DNA of 33,024 nucleotides from Myxococcales bacterium. Lineage in GTDB: Bacteria; Myxococcota_A; Polyangia; Haliangiales; Haliangiaceae. The stretch lies in the NCBI GenBank assembly GCA_947483555.1, contig CANKMW010000098.1:1-33024 (forward strand). The letters are read 5' to 3'. This document shows, in pieces, positions 8,901 to 19,220 of the stretch. The notes below the pieces were generated by a model. The model ran no database searches. It was not told the DNA's origin and saw nothing but the letters and a program-made list of their open reading frames with translations. Position numbers and translations under genes: made by a program. How positions within the stretch are numbered: the first letter of the stretch is position 1; each line of letters opens with the position of its first letter.

Positions 8901-9904
8901 ACTTCCAGCTCGCCGAGGCCCTGCGCCGCCAGGGCAAGCAGGACGAGGCCCTGGCCACCCTGGTGCGGGCGTTCGAGCTCGATCCGACGCGCATCGATCT
9001 GGGCGTCGAGCTCGCCCGTGGCTTCGAGGCGGCCGGCCGCGACACCGAGTCGGCGGCGCTGTACAAGCGGCTCGTCGACGTCCCCGCCGTGACCATCGAC
9101 GTCCGCATCCGCGCCGGTCGGTTCTTCGCGCGCACCAACAACATCGTCGATGCGCGGGCGCAGGGCGAGAAGATCCTCGCCGTCGATGCCGCCAACCCTT
9201 CCGGGATGTTCCTGCGCGCCGAAGGCCTGATCTCCGACGGTCACTTCGACGAGGCCCGCCGCGGGTTCCAGCAGGCCGCCGATGCCGAGCCCGATCCGCA
9301 GTTTCTCGACGGGCTCGGCCGGGCCTGTGAGCAGCAGTCCGAACGCAGCGGCGATACCGCACGACGCGACGAAGCGCTGCGCGCGTACATCATGGCCAGC
9401 GAGAAGGACACCAAGCTCCTGAACCCTCGGCTCGGCCGCGGACGCCTGCACATGAAGCGCAGCGAGTTCGCCAAGGCGCTGGCCGCGTTCCAGGAGGCGC
9501 TGGAGATCGCACCCCAGGAGCCGAGCATCACCCACGGGATCGGGATGTCGTACGCCGCGCTCGGCGACCGACCCAAGGCCGTCGAGTGGCTGACCCGGTC
9601 GGTCAGGTCCCATCCGCTCGCCGACGCCTACTACCAGCTCGGCATCATCCATTTCGACCTGAACAACCTGGGGCCCGCGGAGCAGGCGCTGTCACGCGCC
9701 ACCACGATCGCGCTCGCCGACGAGCGCGCCAACGGCGTGGCGGTGCCGTGGCTGACCGACGCCTACTGGTTGCTGGGCACGGTCGAGAGCGCGCGCCGCA
9801 ACGACGCCGGCATGTGTCGGGCGTGGCGATCGTACCTCGATCGCCAGCCCCCCAGCGGGGCGCAGTCCGACGAGGTTCGACGCATCATGCTCGGTTGCCG
9901 CTAG
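5999..9904 (+). CDS. Zinc-ribbon, repeat-linker, transmembrane TPR protein
   Basis: A 1301-residue protein. The N-terminus is an MJ0042-type zinc ribbon with C6, C9, C29 and C32 (CAVC ... CAKC), of the kind found at the start of several Myxococcota membrane proteins. Residues about 140-330 are a low-complexity cytoplasmic linker built from DLPAPKRPSD-like and APKGYFDDLP-like units. One transmembrane helix follows near 490-511 (LLLIAALVFVIGGAGGYFVY). The remaining ~780 residues, outside the membrane by this topology, are tandem TPR or related helical repeats (for example ALLVGLGLA-, AVLFLGWAQLAAGRWDEAI-type units), ending in PWLTDAYWLLGTVES. The function is unknown. The layout suggests a scaffold joining a cytoplasmic partner to an envelope complex. 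The acyl-CoA synthetase gene starts eight bases after the stop. Confidence 0.85.
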   Translation: MKEVACAVCGAVYRFAPAEIPPAGKTLTCAKCKARVVVPGSGAPSMAGGAGDVISLADIPPPRRVPMPTSGSTREADGIDLPMPSLSTSDLGLDLPLPKGVSRPPGDPLTLDSIDLLAPVGPTSRGARGIPAFGDPLDLMPDAGVSDLPAPKRPSGADPHAPKRPSDPADLPTPKRSSDIADLPAPKRSSDIADLPVPKRASGPGAFEIPDLPVPKRPSAKPPAPLPGGLFDDLPAPKGPGIGDLPAPKRPSDIRDLPAPKRPSDPADLPAPKGYFDDLPQPRSASSSTSTTDIAPKGYFQDLPQSKGPSTTADGLAPKGFFDDLPAPRSPSAPSSGSGGSGHRSAHLDLDGLDLAPPMDGGLELEPAVASARQEPTSFPAPPSPPPTRAGSTTAVPPLELGGDVDSLAGLDLPAPSPVLPASSRGGVVSFSAPSSADMDPGRPSKSGLADLEVDTSRRESTSKPAARPVRGAATPEPVARLSTKTRRLLLIAALVFVIGGAGGYFVYQRWDAQQQRAASLRESIEVARRAMSAGGKNSWTRAANAARQVLARDPRNPEGLGLAAQALLAGYLDEGTDREARLLEAQKHIAAVPAGAGRAAPVDRAMALTLLIDGDPEAAIARLQPLATRKDGDAVLFLGWAQLAAGRWDEAIASFRESITLTPNRKLSANYGLARALLGKGDRAAARTAFLEVIAADKEHVGAMVGETEAMPANEFVQQEGALLAILQRKGIETADARVVSRAWTLAGDDALRAGRLDSARERYRKALAIDASVDAMVSMTALELRDGHLDDAAALVEKALALAPSDVAANLVAAQLDIRRSRLVDAAQRVAALRTRTPPLTGLSLGRLDLLDGMRLEAEKQDDAALKAYEAAGKVLGEDEVEPAIATAMLLGRMEKAARDGGEEAKAVELAARATERLGRLSAAAEADAALAVTLGVAYLAAGASAESEAWLRKAVARRPGDVEANFQLAEALRRQGKQDEALATLVRAFELDPTRIDLGVELARGFEAAGRDTESAALYKRLVDVPAVTIDVRIRAGRFFARTNNIVDARAQGEKILAVDAANPSGMFLRAEGLISDGHFDEARRGFQQAADAEPDPQFLDGLGRACEQQSERSGDTARRDEALRAYIMASEKDTKLLNPRLGRGRLHMKRSEFAKALAAFQEALEIAPQEPSITHGIGMSYAALGDRPKAVEWLTRSVRSHPLADAYYQLGIIHFDLNNLGPAEQALSRATTIALADERANGVAVPWLTDAYWLLGTVESARRNDAGMCRAWRSYLDRQPPSGAQSDEVRRIMLGCR
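6430..6990 (+). repeat. Degenerate 30-bp repeat array coding DLPAPKRPSD
   Basis: At least a dozen imperfect copies of a 30-base unit (core GATCTGCCGGCGCCCAAG) encode decapeptides such as DLPAPKRPSD, DLPTPKRSSD and DLPVPKRASG. They are followed by a second variant, APKGYFDDLPQ / APKGYFQDLPQ / APKGFFDDLPA. All units are in frame and occur in the linker before the membrane helix. Confidence 0.85.
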
Positions 9905-9912
9905 GTCGTGAC

Positions 9913-11579
9913 GTGTCCCTGCTCGCTCGCCTCAAGTCGCGCGCCGAGGACCTGGCGTTCGCCGCGCGGGTCCTGCGCGGCACCGGATTCACCGCCGCGC
10001 TCCGGCTGGCCGGGGTCGCCCCATTCGTCCGCGTCGCGCGAGCCACCCGGCCGGGGCCGCACCTCGCCGTGATGCTGCACGCGCGGATGAACCCGAACAA
10101 GGAGGCGCTCGTCGATGGCGCCCGCCGCTGGTCGTGGCGTGAGATGGATCGCGAGATCAACCGGCTGGCCCACGCCCTGGCGGAGCGCGGCGGCGGCGGT
10201 TCGCCGGTGGCCTGCATGCTCGGCAACGGCGCCGAGTACATCTTCGTGCAGCAGGCGCTGGCCCGGATCGGCGCCACCGCGGTGCAGATCGGTTACCGCT
10301 CGACGCCCGCCGAGGTCGGCTACATTCTCGACAACGCCGAGCCCCGGGTGGCGATCGTCGGGGCGGCGTTCGCCGACACGTTCGCCGCCGGTCAGCGCGC
10401 CGCCGCCACCCGCGCCGCGCCGCGCGTGATCGTCGCCGGCGAGGGCGGTCGACCACCCTCGGGGTGGGACCGCTGGGAGGACGCGCTGGTCGCCCATCCC
10501 GCCGACACCCCGCCGGTCGTGGCCGGTCACGATGGCGGCGGCGTGATCGTCTACACCTCGGGAACCACCGGCAAGCCCAAGGGCGCGGCGCGCAACTGGA
10601 AGCAGACCGGGCTCGACGCGGTCGCCGATCTGATGCTGCAGGTCGGGGTCCACCACGACGATCGCCACCTGGTGACGTGCCCGCTCTACCACTCGGCGGC
10701 GCCGGCGTTCGTCGCCGTCATGATGTCGCTCGGGGCGACCACCGTCCTCATGGACCACTTCGAGCCCGCGGCGGCGCTGGCGTTGATCGCCCGCGAGCGC
10801 ATCACGTGTACGCTGGTGGTGCCGACGATGCTGGTCCGCATCGGCGCCCTCCCCGACGAGGTCGTGCGCCGTCACGACACGTCGAGCCTGCGCTGGGTGA
10901 TGAGCGCCGCGGCGCCGCTGGCCACCGAGACCGCCCGCCGCTTCATGGCCCGGTTCGGACCCATCCTGTGGAACTTCTACGGTTCCACCGAGACCGGCGT
11001 GGTCACGCTCGCCGGTCCTGGGGATCACCTGAGCCATCCCGGCACGGTCGGGCGGGCGCTGCGCGGCAACGAGATCCGCCTGTTCGACGACGCCGGCCTC
11101 CCGGTCGCGGTCGGCGAGATCGGCGAGCTGTACGCGCGCAACTCGATGCTCATCGCCGGCTATCACAAGAACCCGGACGCGACCGCCCGATCGCTGCGCG
11201 ATGGATTCTTCTCGGTTGGCGACCTGGCCCGGATCGACCGCGACGGCTTCTACTACATGGAGTCGCGCAAGCACGACATGGTCATCTCGGGCGGCGTCAA
11301 CATCTACCCGCGCGAGATCGAGGACCACCTGCTGACCCATCCGGCGATCCTCGACGTCGCCGTGGTCGGCGTCCCCGATCCCGAGTGGGGCGAGGCCTTG
11401 CGCGCCTTCGTGGTCGTGCGCGGCGGTCACAGCCTGACCGCCGCCGAGGTCGGCGATCACTGCCGCTCGCACCTCGCCGACTACAAGCGCCCCCGGCAGG
11501 TCGTGTTCCTCGACGAGTTGCCGCGCAACCCGACCGGCAAGGTGCTCAAGCGCGAGCTGCGCGACCGCCCTGCCAGCCC

Positions 11580-11583
<4 letters not shown>
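9913..11583 (+). CDS. Acyl-CoA synthetase (AMP-forming, FadD-like)
   Basis: A member of the ANL adenylate-forming superfamily, which activates a carboxylic acid to acyl-AMP and then acyl-CoA. From the GTG at 9913 it is 556 aa, a normal length. Seen: P-loop-like VYTSGTTGKPKG at about 213-224, YGSTETG at about 356-362, the GDLARIDRDGFYYMESRKHDMVISGG hinge region, and the C-terminal lysine motif NPTGKVLKREL. The FadD-type sequence around MLHARMNPNKEALVDG and the preceding helix suggest a medium- or long-chain fatty acid, or a bile-acid/steroid-type substrate; the substrate cannot be fixed by inspection. The gene starts eight bases after the TPR gene and its stop overlaps selB (GTGA), so it is probably co-transcribed with both. 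Longer upstream starts would run into the TPR gene. Confidence 0.92.
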
Positions 11584-13481
<1,898 letters not shown>

Positions 13482-13482
13482 C

Positions 13483-14229
13483 TCAGAAGTAGTAACCGGC
13501 GCTCATGCCGAAGAACGGCACCGTGCGAAGGCCGGTCTCGACGTTGATGTAGATCTCGTCGGTGGGGCGGATCTGGAGGCCGATGATCGCGTTCACCACC
13601 AGCATGACCGGCGGCAGATCGTACGGGGTGTCGTTGTTCTCACCCAGCGGGTCCGTGTTGCACGAGTCGAACGAACCCGTGGTGCAGATCTGGTCGGTCC
13701 GCCGCACGTCGCCCATCAGCAACCCGATGCCGGCGCCGCCGCCGTAGCGGACCGCGAGCTGCGGCACGATCGGCGTGTGATACATGAACGACAGCTCGGC
13801 GGTGATCCAGCTGAAGCCATCGTCGCGGACCTGATCGACCGCGCCGGGCTCGGCAGGGATCGATTTACCCTTTTCGAGCCAGGGCCCGTCCGTCACGGTG
13901 AGCTTCTCGTACTCGAGCCCGAACTGGACCTCGAAGTCGCCCTTGCGCCGCAACAGCTCGGCGCCAAAGCCGACGTTGGACACGCCGCCCGGAACGTCCT
14001 CGACGAACCACTCGATCATGCCTTCCGGGATGCGCACGTTGCGCAATCGGAAGCCGGCCCCGATGCGCGTCTTCTGCGCGTCGTCGACGGTACCCGGCAA
14101 CGCCGACGGCTCGCCGCCGCTGTCGTCATCGAGCGCAGCCTGCGCGTTGGCGCTCCCGACAGCGAGCGCCAGCGCGAGCACCGATGTCCCGGTGATGGCG
14201 AATCCACGAAGTGCTAGGCGAAAAAGCAT
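13483..14229 (-). CDS. Outer-membrane beta-barrel protein
   Basis: A 248-residue exported protein starting at ATG 14229, supported by GGAGGAG three bases upstream. Signal peptide LALRGFAITGTSVLALALAVGSANAQA. The mature part has alternating amphipathic strands (FEVQFGLEYEKLTV, WITAELSFMYHT, LAVRYGGGAGIGLLMG, VMLVVNAIIGLQIRP, EIYINVETGLRTVPFFGMSAGYYF) and ends in phenylalanine, the usual barrel-assembly signal. Two cysteines lie in one loop (QICTTGSFDSCNTD) and may form a disulfide. No specific transport function is recognisable. It is tail-to-tail with selB, one base between the stops, and divergent from the cysteine-rich lipoprotein gene. Confidence 0.8.
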   Translation of the reverse strand: MLFRLALRGFAITGTSVLALALAVGSANAQAALDDDSGGEPSALPGTVDDAQKTRIGAGFRLRNVRIPEGMIEWFVEDVPGGVSNVGFGAELLRRKGDFEVQFGLEYEKLTVTDGPWLEKGKSIPAEPGAVDQVRDDGFSWITAELSFMYHTPIVPQLAVRYGGGAGIGLLMGDVRRTDQICTTGSFDSCNTDPLGENNDTPYDLPPVMLVVNAIIGLQIRPTDEIYINVETGLRTVPFFGMSAGYYF

Positions 14230-14250
14230 GGTCTCCTCCGGATGCGCGGC

Positions 14251-14256
14251 ATTATA
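14251..14256 (-). promoter_or_regulatory. -10 element of the beta-barrel gene
   Basis: A perfect TATAAT on the minus strand, about 22 bases before the ATG and just upstream of the GGAGGAG ribosome-binding site. No good -35 is seen at the right distance, so an activator or extended contacts may be needed. Confidence 0.55.
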
Positions 14257-14297
14257 TAGGTGTCGCCCGCGACGCGTGCCACGTCTCCCGGGACAAA

Positions 14298-14342
14298 CCG
14301 TGGCAGCCCCAGCGATCCCCACTGCCAGATGCTCTGCCACGG
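14298..14342. promoter_or_regulatory. 9-bp inverted repeat in the divergent region
   Basis: CCGTGGCAG (14298-14306) and its exact complement (14334-14342) flank 27 bases in the space between the beta-barrel gene and the cysteine-rich lipoprotein gene. It could be a regulator binding dyad or an RNA hairpin in the lipoprotein leader. Function unknown. Confidence 0.35.
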
Positions 14343-14371
14343 CCCGCCCGGCCGATGGTGCCGGGGAATCC

Positions 14372-15916
14372 ATGCGCCGCGCCATGATCAGCGTCACGCT
14401 GGGGGTGCTGGCCGCATGCTCGGGCGGTGGGCATGGCGTCGGCGAGTCTTGCGACACCGCGGCCGATTGTGCCAGCGGCCTGCAATGTTTCGAGCACCAG
14501 TGTGTGCCTCGTTGCCTGCACCACGTCGACTGCGGCGACGGGTATCGGTGCGAGAGTGGCCAGTGCCGGCTGGTCGCTGCGGGCGAGGATGCCGCCTGCC
14601 ACTCGGAGCTCGACTGCGGCCCCGGTCTGACCTGCCGCCTGCGCGAGCAGCTCTCGACGCCTCCCGGCCTGTGCCGACCTCACACCACCGCCGGCGTGCC
14701 GGGCTCGACCTGTGACGTCGACGATGACTGCCGCGGCGGCGCCTGCGCGCTCGGGCACTGCCTCGACCTGTGCGCCGCGGCGCCCGAGTGTCAACCGCGG
14801 TGGACCTGCGCCGCCATCCCGCGCTTGACCGCCGACGCCACCACGTTCCTCGGCAACTTCGATGCCTGCCTCCCCGGCAGCGGATCGATCACGTTCGAGG
14901 TCCCGCTCGACCCGATGGTCCGCGAGCCCACCGTCCTGATCTCCGTACCGAGCTCGGCGCTGGCGGTCGCCGCGGTGATCGAGGTCGCCGACCCGTTCCA
15001 GCGCATCGGCGCCACGCTGCTCGAGTCGCCGGCCGGCCGGACGCTGTACGAACTGCCGGTCGATCGGGACGCGTTCTTTCGCAACCGGGTCCGCCACGAG
15101 CCCGCCCCCGGCGTGTCGGTCGTCAAGATCCCCGGCTCACCGACGGAGCCGCTCGAGGCTGGGGCCTACGCGCTGTCGATCGGCGTGTTTCGCGACGACG
15201 GCGGGGAGCCGAGCCGCGACCGGCGGCTCCGGGTGACCGAGAAGCTCGGACTCGGCGCCGCGCTCGACCTGCACTTCTACTTCACCGATCTCGACGATCA
15301 CCCATGCGCCGAGGGGATCGGCGGCGAGCTCGACGCCGCGACCGCCGCGTCTTCGACCGCGTTCCAGGAGGTGTACCTGGCCGAGTTGCGCACCATCCTG
15401 TCCAAGGCCCTGGCCTCCGGTGCGACGACCTACGATGACATCGTCGATCACCCCGAGCTGGGCGGACTGTCCCGCGAGCGGGCTGGCGAGCTGTTCTCGC
15501 TCAACACCTACGACCGCGGCGTCGCCGTGTTCTTCGTGCGCTCGATCGCACCCGCCGGCGTGCAGATCGTCGTCGGAGGCACTCCGGGTGCGCCGCTTGC
15601 TGGCACCCGCGCATCCGGGGTCGCGATCTCACTCGCTGCGATGTGCTATGCGCGGCGCGGTGCGGATGAGGTGCTTCGGCCTGGCGCTCGCGCTGGCGAC
15701 CGGGATCGCGACTGGCGCATGATGGCGCGCCAGACCGCACACGCGATCGCCCGCCACCTCGGCCTGTTTCGCAACATCGAGCCCGATGGAGGCGAGGATC
15801 CGATCGGCGATAGCCCGCTCGGCGCCGACAACCTGATGCACTTCAGCGAGTTTGGCGGCACCACGCTCAGCCCAGGCCAGGCGCAGATGCTGCGGGCCAG
15901 TCCGGCGGTCCAGTGA
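14372..15916 (+). CDS. Cysteine-rich lipoprotein with metzincin-like C-terminus
   Basis: 514 aa from ATG 14372, preceded by GGGGA. Lipobox LAAC with C16, so it is probably a lipoprotein. Residues about 20-150 are Cys-rich repeats (SCDTAADCASGLQCFEHQCVPRC-type spacing) common in Myxococcota surface proteins. A beta-rich domain follows. The C-terminal domain has the layout of a metzincin protease (helix, then GLF, then NLMHFSEFGGTTLSPGQ resembling a Met-turn and the following strand). However, the zinc motif HExxHxxGxxH reads H457-A-I-A-R-H-L-G-L-F-R467: the catalytic Glu and two zinc His are replaced. It is therefore probably catalytically dead, or not a protease. A 57-bp segment copied from a signal-peptide region lies at 15648-15704. 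The stop overlaps the HEAT-repeat gene (GTGA). Confidence 0.8.
   Translation: MRRAMISVTLGVLAACSGGGHGVGESCDTAADCASGLQCFEHQCVPRCLHHVDCGDGYRCESGQCRLVAAGEDAACHSELDCGPGLTCRLREQLSTPPGLCRPHTTAGVPGSTCDVDDDCRGGACALGHCLDLCAAAPECQPRWTCAAIPRLTADATTFLGNFDACLPGSGSITFEVPLDPMVREPTVLISVPSSALAVAAVIEVADPFQRIGATLLESPAGRTLYELPVDRDAFFRNRVRHEPAPGVSVVKIPGSPTEPLEAGAYALSIGVFRDDGGEPSRDRRLRVTEKLGLGAALDLHFYFTDLDDHPCAEGIGGELDAATAASSTAFQEVYLAELRTILSKALASGATTYDDIVDHPELGGLSRERAGELFSLNTYDRGVAVFFVRSIAPAGVQIVVGGTPGAPLAGTRASGVAISLAAMCYARRGADEVLRPGARAGDRDRDWRMMARQTAHAIARHLGLFRNIEPDGGEDPIGDSPLGADNLMHFSEFGGTTLSPGQAQMLRASPAVQ
15648..15704 (+). repeat. Copy of the signal-peptide coding segment from 5363-5419
   Basis: 53 of 57 bases match 5363-5419, including 31 consecutive identical bases ending in CTGGCGACCGGG. 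In its own frame it reads MRGAVRMRCFGLALALATG (17 of 19 residues identical to the signal peptide of the Spy-like protein) and stops at 15720-15722. In the host lipoprotein gene it is read in another frame, as a charged Arg/Asp-rich stretch. Confidence 0.85.
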
Positions 15917-16467
15917 GACGCCTCCTGTCGTCGACGGCGATGTTTCTGATCGTGGGGCTGGCCAGCAGCGACCCGGCCGGCGGGGGAACGGCCACCGCCG
16001 ACGTCATCGAGGCGCTGTCCGGGATCGACTTTCTCCCCGGCGCGGCGACCTTGTCCGCCATCCTGGGCGGCGATCTGACGACCCTCGTTGCGGTCGCCAA
16101 TGGCGACGGCGATCCGGGCGTCCGGGTGCGTGCGTACCGCTCGCTCGGTCAATTCAACGAGCCGGCGGCGCGCCAGGGGCTCAAGACCGGCATCGATCGC
16201 TATCGCAGCGAACAGTCGGGGACCAATTCGCTCTATCTCGCCGCCGCCGCCGAGGGGCTTGGCCAGATCGCTGACCCCGGCGACGTGTCCACGCTCGGCC
16301 CCCTGCTGGACGCTCCCAGTCGGGACGTGAGGGTGGTCGCCGCCCGCGCCCTCGGCCGGATCGGTGACCCGGCGTCCTGCGCACTGCTCCGGCTACGGCG
16401 GGACGTCGAGCAGGTCGAGCAGGTCCAGATCGAGGTTGATGAGGCGGCCGCGACCTGCGCCCCGTGA
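15913..16467 (+). CDS. HEAT-repeat exported protein
   Basis: 184 aa from a GTG that overlaps the preceding stop by 4 bp. Residues 1-20 look like a signal peptide without a lipobox cysteine. The rest comprises helical HEAT/PBS-lyase-type repeats: GDPGVRVRAYRSLGQFNEPAARQGL, NSLYLAAAAEGLGQIADPGDVSTL and SRDVRVVAARALGRIGDPASCALL, each with the Asp and Arg spacing of the family. Such repeats bind proteins. It is probably translated with the upstream lipoprotein and may act with it at the envelope. No specific function is recognisable. Confidence 0.8.
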   Translation: MRRLLSSTAMFLIVGLASSDPAGGGTATADVIEALSGIDFLPGAATLSAILGGDLTTLVAVANGDGDPGVRVRAYRSLGQFNEPAARQGLKTGIDRYRSEQSGTNSLYLAAAAEGLGQIADPGDVSTLGPLLDAPSRDVRVVAARALGRIGDPASCALLRLRRDVEQVEQVQIEVDEAAATCAP

Positions 16468-16503
16468 CGCGTCCCACCGATAACTTCGGGGCCCGGCTCC
16501 GCG

Positions 16504-16519
16504 CTGACGCACGCGTCAG
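16504..16519. promoter_or_regulatory. Palindrome upstream of the kinase promoter
   Basis: CTGACGC-AC-GCGTCAG is a perfect 7+2+7 dyad about 60 bases upstream of the kinase -35. It may be an operator, or a hairpin closing the upstream HEAT-repeat transcript (no U-run follows). Confidence 0.35.
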
Positions 16520-16563
16520 GCGGTGGGGTGCCCAGCGACGCGCGCGACGTGACAAATGACCGG

Positions 16564-16592
16564 TTGATCGCGGGTTTCGGGACTCGTACAAT
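16564..16592 (+). promoter_or_regulatory. Promoter of the kinase operon
   Basis: TTGATC, a 17-base spacer and TACAAT form a sigma70-type promoter. The predicted start near 16599 leaves a leader holding AGGTAGG (16611-16617), which fits translation from GTG 16625 rather than GTG 16607. Confidence 0.6.
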
Positions 16593-16624
16593 TTCGATCC
16601 TCAGGGGTGCAGGTAGGCCCTGGT

Positions 16625-18666
<2,042 letters not shown>

Positions 18667-18670
<4 letters not shown>

Positions 18671-19218
18671 GCGCCCGCCTGGTTCCGCTCCTGGTTGCCC
18701 TGTCGCTGGGGCTCGCCGTGCTGTGCGCGCCCCAGCGCGCGACCGCCGACGATGCCGCGACCAAGGCCGCGAAGCGTCATTTCAGCAAGGGCGAGAAGTT
18801 GTTCGCGCTCGGGCGGTTCGATGAGGCGCTCGGCCATTACGAGCAGGCGTTCGAGTCCAAACCCCTGCCCGGGTTCCTGTTCAACATCGCGCAGTGCCAC
18901 CGCAACCTCGGCAACCTCGACCAGGCGATCTTCAGTTATCGCAAGTACTTGCGATTGCAGCCCGACGCCGAGAATCGTGATGCGGTCGAGCGCCAGATCG
19001 AGGAACTGGAAGACGAGAAGGAGCGCAGCGGCGGACCGGTGCTTCGAGATCCTCGTGATCCGCGAAAGCGAGCCAGGACCAGCAAGAAACCGATCTATGC
19101 TCGCTGGTGGTTCTGGGGCGGCGTCGCTGCGGTGGCCGGAGCAAGCACTGGTACGTTCCTCCTCACCCGCGACGACGGCGCTCCGGCGACCGATCTCGGC
19201 AACGTCGTCTTCGACTGA
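18667..19218 (+). CDS. TPR protein with signal peptide and C-terminal membrane helix
   Basis: 183 aa. Signal peptide 1-27 (LVPLLVALSLGLAVLCAPQRATA), then TPR units (AKRHFSKGEKLFALGRFDEALGHYEQAFE; PLPGFLFNIAQCHRNLGNLDQAIFSYRKYLRLQP), a charged linker, and a hydrophobic helix near 146-166 (WWFWGGVAAVAGASTGTFLL). This layout is frequent next to Ser/Thr kinases in Myxococcota. The start overlaps the kinase stop by 4 bp, so the two are coupled. It probably holds the periplasmic TPR domain at the inner membrane, next to the kinase's outer domain. Function is inferred from position. Confidence 0.85.
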
Positions 19219-19220
19219 TC

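Noticed and set aside
9901..11472. Long open frame on the minus strand opposite the acyl-CoA synthetase
   Set aside because: High-GC shadow: the plus strand has all ANL motifs and the minus translation is Arg/Gly/His-rich without any domain. The same applies to 25161-26978 opposite uvrB, 16775-18355 opposite the kinase, 11481-13253 opposite selB and 22375-23766 opposite the pal-like/cpoB pair.
10464..11579. Apparent long N-terminal extension of SelB
   Set aside because: The frame is open upstream only because of GC bias; it would overlap the acyl-CoA synthetase. The GTPase domain starts right after GTG 11580.
15648..15722. A separate small gene starting at the copied signal-peptide segment
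   Set aside because: It ends after 24 codons inside the lipoprotein gene with no ribosome-binding site; better explained as a sequence copy.
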